Source: DASUNP01 sp963728545
Lineage (GTDB): Bacteria > Acidobacteriota > Blastocatellia > UBA7656
DNA: 64,000 bases
Assembly: GCA_963728545.1 (NCBI GenBank)
Contig: CAVSKO010000003.1
Span: 3,162,001 to 3,226,000, forward strand
Reading direction: 5' to 3'
Within the stretch, counting starts at the first letter, position 1. Each line of letters starts with the position of its first letter. Under the pieces are notes generated by a model. It was not told the origin of the DNA and did no database searches. It saw only the letters and a list, made by a program, of their open reading frames with translations. Shown here piece after piece: positions 54,986-63,092 of this stretch. Made by a program: the position numbers and the translations under genes.

Positions 54986-55258
54986 TTAATAGTCCTTTTG
55001 CTTTACGACGATACAGAGGTTTTCCAACACCGCGACGCTTTCAGGCGGAAAGACAGCCAGCGTGCCCTCGATAGGGATTATCCAGGGCAGGCTATTTCCC
55101 GGCGGCCAGGGCAGTGGCGGAGACCCTCCGATGAACATGGACCAGAGCGTCTTCATAACAGCAGGCCATCCGGTCAACGGCAGCGTCGGAATCCGCAACC
55201 CGAAAGTGGCGTTCAACCACTGTATTACGTCGTTTACAATTAGGGCAGGTGAAGTCAT
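54986..55258 (-). CDS. 90-aa hypothetical operon protein
   Basis: A small protein starting 9 nt after the stop of the 1210-aa gene. It contains VNDVIQWLNATFGLRIPTLP, similar in flavour to the FLEWLQTQFGLPDL segment of the 148-aa neighbour, and a GSP loop (MFIGGSPPLPWPPGNSLP). The shared WLxxxFGLxxP pattern suggests the two small proteins are related partners. Function unknown. Confidence 0.6.
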   Translation of the reverse strand: MTSPALIVNDVIQWLNATFGLRIPTLPLTGWPAVMKTLWSMFIGGSPPLPWPPGNSLPWIIPIEGTLAVFPPESVAVLENLCIVVKQKDY

Positions 55259-55267
55259 ATGAACTCA

Positions 55268-58200
55268 TCAACTTGGCGGAGAGCCGCCCGGCTGCATCGC
55301 GGCAAGAAACCACGCGATGTTACTGGTATTAGTAGATTCCCCTTGCTCAGGTTGTCCGGCAAAGATAGTAAAATCAACAACGACGCCCGGCGGAAATGAG
55401 TATCCGAAAATACTCAGCTTAATGTTGTTAAAGAGAATCGCATAGACCGGGCCTCTCGGCAGATCGACTTTCAACAGGTTGGCATCGCCAAACGTGGTCT
55501 TGAGAATTCCCTGCAAGTTAAAACCTCCATAGCCTGCCATTACCTGCGGAAGCTGCACGAGCACCGCAGCGCCGTCAATATCGGGCACTACTTGTGAAGG
55601 CCCCCAGGCTAGTAGCAGCTTGGCCATAAGTCCTGCATGAACATCCGATAGTGAGCCAAGCGAGCCTAAAGGCAGATCATACACAAGCGCGAATTGGGGC
55701 GTGGTCGTGACGTAAGGATAGCCCTTTGTTACGGGCGACGGAGGTGAACCGGGGGACCCCGGTGTGAGAGCTTTGTTTTGACCTTCCAGTTGAAGAACGT
55801 GTATAGTTGTAGCGCCCAGTTGGGATACAGATAGCCCTTGCGGAGAGTACAAGAACCGCGAAAGCTGTAGAGGCAGGCTGTCGAGCAAACTCCCCGGACG
55901 AATGGATTCACTTGTCGGTGTAAACCTCAATAGCGAGGGTTGAAGCGCCAATGTCTCGCTGCCAGGCACCGTCGCGCCCTCCGCATCAAGCTCGAACTGG
56001 ATGTTAACCACCAGGCCGGTGAAAGCCATGCCGACGGGAGGCGAATCGTACGTCCCGTATGAGAATATGTCCAGCCCATCTGAATTGGGAAAAGGTTCTG
56101 GATTGAACCATAGCTGCCCGCTCAGGCTGAAATTGGCCTCGACCAGTTCGGGGCTCGAATTGCCCGTGCCGACCGGCACGAGAGACGCCTGATTAAACAC
56201 TACATGATCGAGGACGCGAGCCGAGTCTTCCGGAATCGGGAACTTGTAGAGAATGGGCGAATCGGTCACGAACGTGAGCGTGCCAACCCCGTCTTGATTC
56301 TGATACTGCCCGGTGATCTCAAGCGTGTTAGGCGGGGGCGGAGGGCTGATCCCAGGCTCTGAAATAAGCTGCACTTCGCGTCCGAAGAGGCGGTTGATAG
56401 TTAAGCCAACTTGCGCAACGAACTGAGTGATTTTGGAGTTACTGAAAACAACCGTAAGCGTCTCGACCGCGTATTGGAAGTCGGCGGCTTGAGAGCCTTT
56501 GAGCTGGTTTTCGTTCTTGTAATAGATCAAGCCAAAGAGCGAGCTTTGATCGAGCTGAAGAGTTCCACTGCCAGTAACGCGATTGGTTTGTATACCGAAG
56601 TGGTGCGCACGCAGTTGTCCCGGTATGCCGCCCAGTAGCATCGTCAAGCCCGGCGGCATGCCGTTTCCGTTGATCGCGCAGTTCATCGCCAGTATCCCTG
56701 TCCAATCGGCGCTATTAGCAATGGTGTTGAAATAGCCGAAGGGGTCACCGCTCGCACCCGAATTATCTTCCGCGACTTTGATGTAATCTAAAATCGCTTT
56801 CTGGGTGGCTTGAATGTCGCTGCCGACAAAGGTGCCTGATTCCGCCCACAGCGAGGGCTGCGCTACCAATTCCTTCAGCGTGGCCGAAGTGTTGTATTTG
56901 AAGATGAGGATCGTTGTTTGCGGGCCTATGTCGAGTTGAAAGTTGAACTGGGTCATCATCAGTTCGTTATTAAAGTGCCCGAGAGGGGCGGGCCGGGAGA
57001 CAATAAGAAAGAGTTGATTCTGAAGCAGCACGTTAGACAAGGCCGTGCTCACCACCTGCTGTTGCGGACTTCCGGGCGGCTGAAAGCTCAGGTACTCGGA
57101 CGGGTTGTCAGGCCCCCTGGCCAGCAGCACATTATTCCACGTCCCATCTTCGTTCAGGTTGGCAATTAAGCCCTGCGGAGTAGTGGCCGAACCCATTGCA
57201 GATGAGTCTGACGCAACTGTAGATGAATCTGACGCAACGGCGGCGCCCGGCAGCAGAAGCAAAGGATTAGGGCGACTGGATGAAATGGGCGGAAGAAAAA
57301 TCGGCCCTACGTCACTGGTCGCAATTTGCGCGTGACGCACTTTGCTCAACACGGCTGCTTCAAACGCCTCGAACAGGCTCGCGCTAATGTTCTGGTTGTA
57401 TGGGATGGATTGAGTGTTATAGATATTAGCATAGGGGATTAGAGGAAAGGCGACAGGCTCTGGAAATGTTGAAAGCAGCGCGTTGACGACCGTAGGGTAG
57501 GGCTGGCCCTCAGGGGCTGCGAAATACACGGACGAGCTTGGTTGCGCGAAGTAGCCGCGCCGGCCTTCGACAGCGCCCCCCGGATAAAGCGCCCAGGAGG
57601 TGGTGAAGTCGGATTCGAGCGCCTGCGCGGTAGAACTATTTTGATCGGTGCTGTCCTCACCTGTGAATCCGGACGCCCAGGCCGGTTTGTTGTTTACGAA
57701 TTCGATAATGTCTCCGATCTCTACCTGAAGGAACTCTTGCGCGAAAAGCCCGCACATCCACTGAAAGTCTTCGCCAACGCCCGATAGGGCCTGTCCGAAT
57801 GGCGGGATAACTTCGACGATGCGGTATGCTCCCACCGGCGCGAGGTAAAAGTCATAGTCGGGGGGCGAAGTCATGGGCGAGCCGTCCACAGGCTGCTTAC
57901 AAAAACCGAATCCCGCAGGCACCTGCGGCAACGTCTCTGGTGAACCCATAGAGGCGGGCGGTATTCCAGGCGGGCTTGCTTCGAGGTTATGAGGTATCAG
58001 CGTCACAGTCCCGCCGTTGACCGTCTGGAAATAGCTTGAGGACATTTTCAGGCTGTTTGTTGAAAAGATGGTCGTACCGCTCAGGTCCAGTGCCAGCCGC
58101 GTATGCCGGCAATCCGTTTGATACAATGGATGTAGCTGATTGTTAAAACCTAGGAATCCATTCATGTAAGTTGACTGGTTCTTCGGCACGAAGAGCGGGT

Positions 58201-58900
58201 AGATAAGCGTGGAGTAGCCCGCCGCGCTCGGGTAAAAGTACTCGAAGACGCAGTCGAAGGTCTGACACAGTCTCCCCCAGTCCATGCCGATTGAGAAGCA
58301 GAGGCTTCCGGCGCTCGGCCCCAAAAGCGGAATGTTAATTAGCCACCCCGATCCCTTGTACTGGGCGATGAATTGCCACTGAGGTTGGTTATTATAGAGG
58401 ACCTGAATGTTGCTCACTCCTGCTGGCGCAGTCGTGAATTGGAAAGCCGCATTTGCAATATCCAGGCCGACATTTGCGCCAGTGGTCACTTGGATAGCGA
58501 AGCCGAGCCACGAAAAGGTACTGTTCTGAAGCGGGGCGCGCGGCTGGTGATTGAGCACGAGCTGGTAAAAAACAACAGAGCTGACTGGCTGAGCACATTC
58601 ATCAACGCTCGCAAGCCAGACAATCGCTCGCGTGTTGAATTTAGCCGGGGGGTATACTAATTGTGGAAGAAGTTGCCGCCCTTGCTCGGCGAATGTTTCG
58701 GCTTCGCTGTCGGCAATTTCTTGGGGCAGGAAGATGTACCAGCCCAACATAGAAGGATCAGACCACGATTCTTCCAGCGTCGGAGCTTCAGGCGGCGATA
58801 CGGCATTCAGCATCAAGAAATAAGCGAAGGTGTCCTGATTGGCCAATGTTGGACCGATTTGATAGAGTCCTGCGACGATTTCCTTTAACTGCGCGCTCAC
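55268..58900 (-). CDS. 1210-aa protein of unknown function with GSP-rich loops
   Basis: The start codon is GTG 58900 with AAGGGGAA about 12 nt upstream. The protein is largely beta-type with many aromatic and Pro residues (FQLDIGPQTTILIFKYNTSA, GYGGFNLQGILKTTFGDANL, IKLSIFGYSFPPGVVVDFTI). GSP-type inserts are present (ASMGSPETLPQVP, LTPGSPGSPPSPVTKG). There is no signal peptide, membrane segment or recognisable catalytic motif. It is the first large gene of the minus-strand operon. Its C-terminal part recalls DUF6603-like proteins, from memory and with low confidence. Confidence 0.7.
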   Translation of the reverse strand: MSAQLKEIVAGLYQIGPTLANQDTFAYFLMLNAVSPPEAPTLEESWSDPSMLGWYIFLPQEIADSEAETFAEQGRQLLPQLVYPPAKFNTRAIVWLASVDECAQPVSSVVFYQLVLNHQPRAPLQNSTFSWLGFAIQVTTGANVGLDIANAAFQFTTAPAGVSNIQVLYNNQPQWQFIAQYKGSGWLINIPLLGPSAGSLCFSIGMDWGRLCQTFDCVFEYFYPSAAGYSTLIYPLFVPKNQSTYMNGFLGFNNQLHPLYQTDCRHTRLALDLSGTTIFSTNSLKMSSSYFQTVNGGTVTLIPHNLEASPPGIPPASMGSPETLPQVPAGFGFCKQPVDGSPMTSPPDYDFYLAPVGAYRIVEVIPPFGQALSGVGEDFQWMCGLFAQEFLQVEIGDIIEFVNNKPAWASGFTGEDSTDQNSSTAQALESDFTTSWALYPGGAVEGRRGYFAQPSSSVYFAAPEGQPYPTVVNALLSTFPEPVAFPLIPYANIYNTQSIPYNQNISASLFEAFEAAVLSKVRHAQIATSDVGPIFLPPISSSRPNPLLLLPGAAVASDSSTVASDSSAMGSATTPQGLIANLNEDGTWNNVLLARGPDNPSEYLSFQPPGSPQQQVVSTALSNVLLQNQLFLIVSRPAPLGHFNNELMMTQFNFQLDIGPQTTILIFKYNTSATLKELVAQPSLWAESGTFVGSDIQATQKAILDYIKVAEDNSGASGDPFGYFNTIANSADWTGILAMNCAINGNGMPPGLTMLLGGIPGQLRAHHFGIQTNRVTGSGTLQLDQSSLFGLIYYKNENQLKGSQAADFQYAVETLTVVFSNSKITQFVAQVGLTINRLFGREVQLISEPGISPPPPPNTLEITGQYQNQDGVGTLTFVTDSPILYKFPIPEDSARVLDHVVFNQASLVPVGTGNSSPELVEANFSLSGQLWFNPEPFPNSDGLDIFSYGTYDSPPVGMAFTGLVVNIQFELDAEGATVPGSETLALQPSLLRFTPTSESIRPGSLLDSLPLQLSRFLYSPQGLSVSQLGATTIHVLQLEGQNKALTPGSPGSPPSPVTKGYPYVTTTPQFALVYDLPLGSLGSLSDVHAGLMAKLLLAWGPSQVVPDIDGAAVLVQLPQVMAGYGGFNLQGILKTTFGDANLLKVDLPRGPVYAILFNNIKLSIFGYSFPPGVVVDFTIFAGQPEQGESTNTSNIAWFLAAMQPGGSPPS

Positions 58901-59162
58901 AGATTCAGCAATTCCCCTTTGTTGCCAGATTCATCCGGCCTGTTTTAGCTAGACTATGAGGCTGTGATCGGACAGAAAAACTTCATCTTTGATTCGGGGA
59001 TATACACAAGTAATTTCAAATTACACAACAACCCCTTGGCGCAACCAACAAGCAGGTCGCTACTGCTAAGTTTAGTGATTTTCGCCCTTGGATCTATGAA
59101 ATGGCAATGGGTCAGGACTGATACACCCAGGAAGCCATCTCTAAAAAGCTGTTTGTAATTGG

Positions 59163-59525
59163 CTACCCTGTGCGATCGGTATGCCGCTGTTTAACATTAT
59201 CCATGTTACCGTAGAGTTTGATCCCCAGAAAAAATACAATTGCAGTGAAGAGAACCGGTAAACTGGGGGGTATACTGACCCAATACCGATATGAGTTGTT
59301 TGATCCTTGAATGGAAACCTGAATCTGATTTGATCCGTCGGTGCCAAAGACGTTCGCTTGCGGCGGACCATAGGCGAAGCTGGGAAAGTTCGCTGATGGT
59401 TGTTGCGGATTCCAGTTTAGGCTAGGGCCTGTACCCGGAATTACAATTTGCGGGCCGGAGTTTATAGTCACCTGCACCTGCTCACTCTGTGCGTTGAAGA
59501 GAGTAACCGGAACATTGCCGTTCAT
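59163..59525 (-). CDS. 120-aa hypothetical protein, frameshifted C-terminus
   Basis: AAGGAG precedes ATG 59525. The N-terminal 85 residues (VPVTLFNAQSEQVQVTINSG, NQIQVSIQGSNNSYRYWVSI) form a beta-sandwich-like domain. The tail of this frame after the C6 run at about 59268-59273 is poor; the alternative frame ending at 59141 reads SSLQLYFFWGSNSTVTWIML and aligns with SIYLWCFLSGFNMTD of the 131-aa neighbour. I therefore think one base is missing or extra in or near the C6 run and the true stop is at 59141-59143. Confidence 0.6.
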   Translation of the reverse strand: MNGNVPVTLFNAQSEQVQVTINSGPQIVIPGTGPSLNWNPQQPSANFPSFAYGPPQANVFGTDGSNQIQVSIQGSNNSYRYWVSIPPSLPVLFTAIVFFLGIKLYGNMDNVKQRHTDRTG

Positions 59526-59640
59526 GCTGCTACTCCTTACCGAAGATACGAGAGATGCTTATATGATCATATCTTAGGATTGCGAAGCTCGCGGTTTCGC
59601 TATTTTACTTACGTTAAAAATGACCGTCAAGGAATTTATG

Positions 59641-59748
59641 CTTTGGCCAGTAATGCCTCAGTTACGTGGGGAGCAAAAACCGTAAATCCTTTGTTTGCAA
59701 AGAGGGCATCTCAACTTTCCCCACGTAACTGACCGATTACTTTGGCCA
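59641..59748. repeat. 108-bp inverted repeat element
   Basis: The perfect 14-bp arms CAGTTACGTGGGGA (59659-59672) and TCCCCACGTAACTG (59718-59731) are enclosed by TGGCCAGTAAT on the left and ATTACTTTGGCCA on the right. It lies between the two small genes of the accessory cluster. It could be a MITE-like element or a terminator for the gene at 59940. Confidence 0.6.
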
Positions 59749-59939
59749 CTTGAATTCTCCTTTTTCTATTCTAGTAAGACCGAGCGGCCCTTCCTTCTTG
59801 CGCTAAAACTTCCTTTCTATGCTAGAGAAGACAGAAATGAATTCATGCAAGGATTGGCAGATAGACCAACAAGTAGGCGGCCTTGCTCATCCAGACCAAA
59901 CGATTCTTAAAGACAAGATATAAAGACCACCAGCCAAAC

Positions 59940-60335
59940 TTATTGGCTATTCGGGGCGGACTGCACATAATACTGAAAAACGGTGCCAAACTGATCCGTC
60001 ATATTAAAGCCACTGAGGAAACACCATAGATAAATCGATTGAGAGGTCGGCTGTGGAATGTAGAGTGTCGCTGACCAGCCGGATTGTCCTTGGAAGCCCA
60101 CCGAGACAGGCGTGGAAACTCCAAGGTCATCGCGAGGTACAAAGACACTAAAGACAGAGGCTGAAGACGGATTTATAGCTTTAATCCCTTTCGGGCCAAT
60201 GTCAACGTTGTTGTTATTCACCGAAAGAGTGGTTAGTGCCGATGCGCTGCAATTGAAAACAACTATCGAGCCTGTTGAGCTGGCGGCTTTCGCGGCGGCT
60301 TTAGGGCCAGATCGTGGGTTTGCAGTCTTTGCCAT
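59940..60335 (-). CDS. 131-aa hypothetical protein related to the 120-aa neighbour
   Basis: GAGG lies 5-6 nt before ATG 60335. A basic, Ala/Lys-rich N-terminus (AKTANPRSGPKAAAKAAS) leads into a beta-sandwich-like domain (SIVVFNCSASALTTLSVNNN, VSVGFQGQSGWSATLYIPQP). It shares domain pattern and C-terminal layout with the protein at 59163-59525. No signal peptide. Function unknown; it is upstream of the giant-protein operon on the same strand. Confidence 0.6.
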   Translation of the reverse strand: MAKTANPRSGPKAAAKAASSTGSIVVFNCSASALTTLSVNNNNVDIGPKGIKAINPSSASVFSVFVPRDDLGVSTPVSVGFQGQSGWSATLYIPQPTSQSIYLWCFLSGFNMTDQFGTVFQYYVQSAPNSQ

Positions 60336-60632
60336 AGTAACCTCACTAAATGTATTTTCAATTATCTCAAAATACCTGAGGGGCTAAGAGTACAATAAGG
60401 TTGTTCAACTGCAAAGAACAAATATCAATAATCTTTCAATCCTCATAAAGCTATTGCTTTATAAAAGGAGGCTCGCTGATTGAAAAAAGAGAGGCAAGGT
60501 TCTCTATTACCAGGTGTACCTGACGCTAATGATTAATGGCACGATCTCTGCTCTATTCGGCGCACAAACAATCAAACCGCATTAGAATAGATCTCTATTC
60601 TTTTTGTGGCGCGGGAGCAGGATAAAACCGCG

Positions 60633-61822
60633 TTAATTAGCCTTTTGCTTCACATTTAATGTCTGGCCGGATATCTTAATCGAACCCTTGCGAGCAGAGC
60701 CACTTGTATTAGCTCTCACCGAATAATTGATTGACCCATTACCCGAACCGGAATTATTCGAAGTGATGGTTATCCAATCAACATTGCTGGTTGTAGCCCA
60801 TATGCATCCTGCCGGCGCTGTTATGTTCACAGTCCCTGTCCCACCTGAGGCAGAGAAGGATGAAAATAGGGGGGAGATGGAGCTAACACATCTCTGCGCG
60901 GCTGTTCCAACCTGTAATACAGTATAAGTCCGTCCGCCTATGGCCAGTGTGCCCGTACGCGAGGCTTGATCAGGATTATCTCGCACTTCGATGCTGACCA
61001 ACCCGCTTCCCGCGCCGCTGTCGTTTGATACAATGACTATCCAACTATCATTGCTCGTAGCGATCCAGTAAGTTCCGCAGGGGGCTATGACATCGATGTT
61101 GCCACTTCCCCCTCTGGCGCTAAGAACTTGATTTGTCGGCGATATAGTCAGGTCGAGGGCAGTGTAGGATTTCACCCTAGAGTTATTAGTAAAATTGGCA
61201 TCGGGCGTAATAGAGTTAATCGCGGCTGTATTGGTTATGAGAGCGCCATTCGGGACAGAGCAATTAACGTTTGCGACTATAGTTATCGTGGCCGGCACCC
61301 CAGGCGCGAGGGAGTTGAAAGTGACGGTGCGATTATTGCCCGAACCCGCACAGACACCACCTCCTGTTGAGCTGCAAGATACAAAGGAGACCTCTGAAGG
61401 AAGATTATTTGTCACAGTGACCGACTGAGCCGGGTCCAAGCCGGTATTGGCAACTGTAATATTCAATGTAACATTCGAGCCGGTTGCGGCGACATCAGGT
61501 GCACCAATATCTGTTATCAACACATCGGCTATCGGGCGCGTGCTTACTGCAAGCGCAAAAGACTCAAGCCCAATTGCTATTTTGGTCACCAAAGCATCCG
61601 GCTGGCCGGCAACGACCTTATCAGCGTTCACAACAGCCAAAGCCGATTCGTCTATTAAAGCAGCATACATGATCGCGCCGTCCGGGGTGATCCCGAATCC
61701 TCCGTCAAAAATACTGCTTGCCCCGGGAATCATATAACTCCCCAACAAGGAGAAATTCGATGTAGCTCGGTTAAAGTTAAATATGCATATTAGGTTCTGG
61801 CGTGAGTCATAAGAAAGCAGAC
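60633..61822 (-). pseudogene. C-terminal portion of a beta-propeller/DUF11/BACON-repeat protein, 5'-truncated by IS copy 2
   Basis: The frame is open from the TATA flank of the IS (61823-61826). It begins with propeller sequence (SLLSYDSRQNLICIFNFNRA, GGFGITPDGAIMYAALIDES), then a DUF11 repeat (ADVLITDIGAPDVAATGSNV to NFTNNSR), then two BACON-like domains (ISPTNQVLSARGGSGNIDV; VSSISPLFSSFSASGGTGTV). The N-terminal piece is at 36240-36399 on the other strand, beyond IS copy 1. BACON and DUF11 domains are usual in exported adhesion or carbohydrate-associated proteins. Confidence 0.75.
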
Positions 61823-61870
61823 TATAATTGGCCCCGAAAGCTGGACCACAGGCTAAGGTGGAAGTAGGCT

Positions 61871-62191
61871 ATGATCCACCGAGCCAGTGGAGGGTCAATC
61901 ATGTCCAGGATTCGCAAGCAATACAGCAGTAAGTTCAAGTTCCAGGTAGCGATAGAAGCAGTCAGAGAGACGAAAACGATTAATCAACTCGCCAGCGAAC
62001 ATGGCTTACACCCAAACTTGGTCAGCCTCTGGAAGCGCCAATTGCTCAATTCGGGGCCAGAGATTTTCAATCACTCTAGGACTGGTCATCAACAGCAACT
62101 ACAAACACGTGAGGCCGAATTGTTTGAGCAAATCGGGCGACTAAAGATGGAATTGGAGTGGCTGAAAAAAAAAGCTGCCCCGTTCAATTGA
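61871..62191 (+). CDS. IS3-family transposase OrfA (copy 2)
   Basis: It is identical in protein sequence to the copy 1 OrfA at 37271-37591 (helix-turn-helix plus coiled coil). The A9 run is at 62165-62173 and the hairpin CCCCGTT/AACGGGG at 62178-62203 spans the stop codon. Confidence 0.88.
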   Translation: MIHRASGGSIMSRIRKQYSSKFKFQVAIEAVRETKTINQLASEHGLHPNLVSLWKRQLLNSGPEIFNHSRTGHQQQLQTREAELFEQIGRLKMELEWLKKKAAPFN

Positions 62192-62204
62192 GATCAAACG
62201 GGGT

Positions 62205-63011
62205 ATGATTGAGCCGCAGCAGGCAGACATCAGTATGCGTCGGCAGTGTGAGTTGATCGGCCTGAGCCGTTCGACTTTCTACTACAGCCTGGCTACAGAG
62301 TCCGAGTTCAACTTGCAGATAATGCGACTGATTGATGAGCAATACACCAAGACTCCATTTTATGGTTGGCCACGCTTGACAGCTCACTTGCAGCGACTCG
62401 GTCACAAGGTCAACCACAAGCGGGTAAGGCGATTAATGGCGCTAATGGGCCTACAAGCCATCTTCCCTGGACCGAAGACGACTGTAGCTAATCGTGAGCA
62501 TAAGAAATATCCGTACTTACTGCGAGACTTCTCTATCAGCCGAGTGAATCAGGTTTGGAGCGCTGATATAACATACGTGCCAATGCGAGCGGGCTTCATG
62601 TATCTGATGGCAATCATTGATTGGTTCAGCAGGTATGTGGTCGCCTGGCAGTTGTCGAACACTCTGGATGGAGAATTTTGTCTACTGGCATTAAAGCGTG
62701 CGCTGTCGGGTGGGCAGCCTGAGATATTCAACACTGATCAAGGGGTTCAATTCACAGCACAGGCTTTCACCTCAACCTTGGAGGAGGCAGGCATTCGCGT
62801 CAGCATGGATGGGCGAGGCCGGGCATTGGACAATATATTTGTTGAGCGATTATGGCGAAGCGTGAAGTACGAGGACATTTATCTGAAAGAGTACGCCAGT
62901 GTTCCAGAGTTGGAGACAGGGCTCGATACTTACTTCTGGTTCTATAATCAAGAACGACCGCACCAGAGCCTAAGCTATCGTACCCCATCGGAGGTTCACT
63001 TTGGCAGCTAG
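62205..63011 (+). CDS. IS3-family transposase OrfB (copy 2)
   Basis: It is identical in protein sequence to the copy 1 OrfB at 36451-37257, with a full DDE triad. The ATG is 14 nt after the OrfA stop and just after the hairpin. Both copies being intact and identical implies recent duplication or gene conversion, and they make a good substrate for homologous recombination. Confidence 0.9.
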   Translation: MIEPQQADISMRRQCELIGLSRSTFYYSLATESEFNLQIMRLIDEQYTKTPFYGWPRLTAHLQRLGHKVNHKRVRRLMALMGLQAIFPGPKTTVANREHKKYPYLLRDFSISRVNQVWSADITYVPMRAGFMYLMAIIDWFSRYVVAWQLSNTLDGEFCLLALKRALSGGQPEIFNTDQGVQFTAQAFTSTLEEAGIRVSMDGRGRALDNIFVERLWRSVKYEDIYLKEYASVPELETGLDTYFWFYNQERPHQSLSYRTPSEVHFGS

Positions 63012-63092
63012 GAAATGTCCACTTTATTTTTCTTAATTCGTGGTCTAGACAATGGGGCCAACTATAAAGATTGAAGCGGATGAGCCGGGACC

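Larger units (their letters stand above)
37636..61826. other. 24.2-kb segment inferred to be inverted between the two IS3 copies
   Basis: The segment lies between inverted identical IS copies. Flipping it joins CRISPR array 1 to array 2 in the same orientation across a TATA site, giving a 33-nt spacer, and joins the two halves of the propeller gene in frame across the other TATA. Both joins would be unlikely by chance. In the restored order the giant-protein operon would follow the propeller gene on the + strand. Confidence 0.75.
61823..63066 (+). mobile_element. IS3-family insertion sequence, copy 2 (with TATA flanks)
   Basis: The element is 61827-63062, 1236 bp, the same length as copy 1 at 36400-37635 and in inverted orientation to it. 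It has the same ATTGGCCCC and GTTGGCCCC ends and TATA just outside each end. Its left end cuts a propeller gene; its right end is 30 nt from the first repeat of CRISPR array 2. Confidence 0.88.

Noticed and set aside
62165..62206. Classical -1 programmed frameshift making OrfAB in the IS3 copies
   Set aside because: The -1 frame meets a stop at 62206 and does not enter OrfB; only the +1 phase is open.
36400..63062. The two IS3 copies as the ends of a 26-kb composite transposon
   Set aside because: TATA is present at all four IS edges, so flanks do not prove it. The in-frame gene and continuous array restored by inversion explain the neighbours better than joint transposition.
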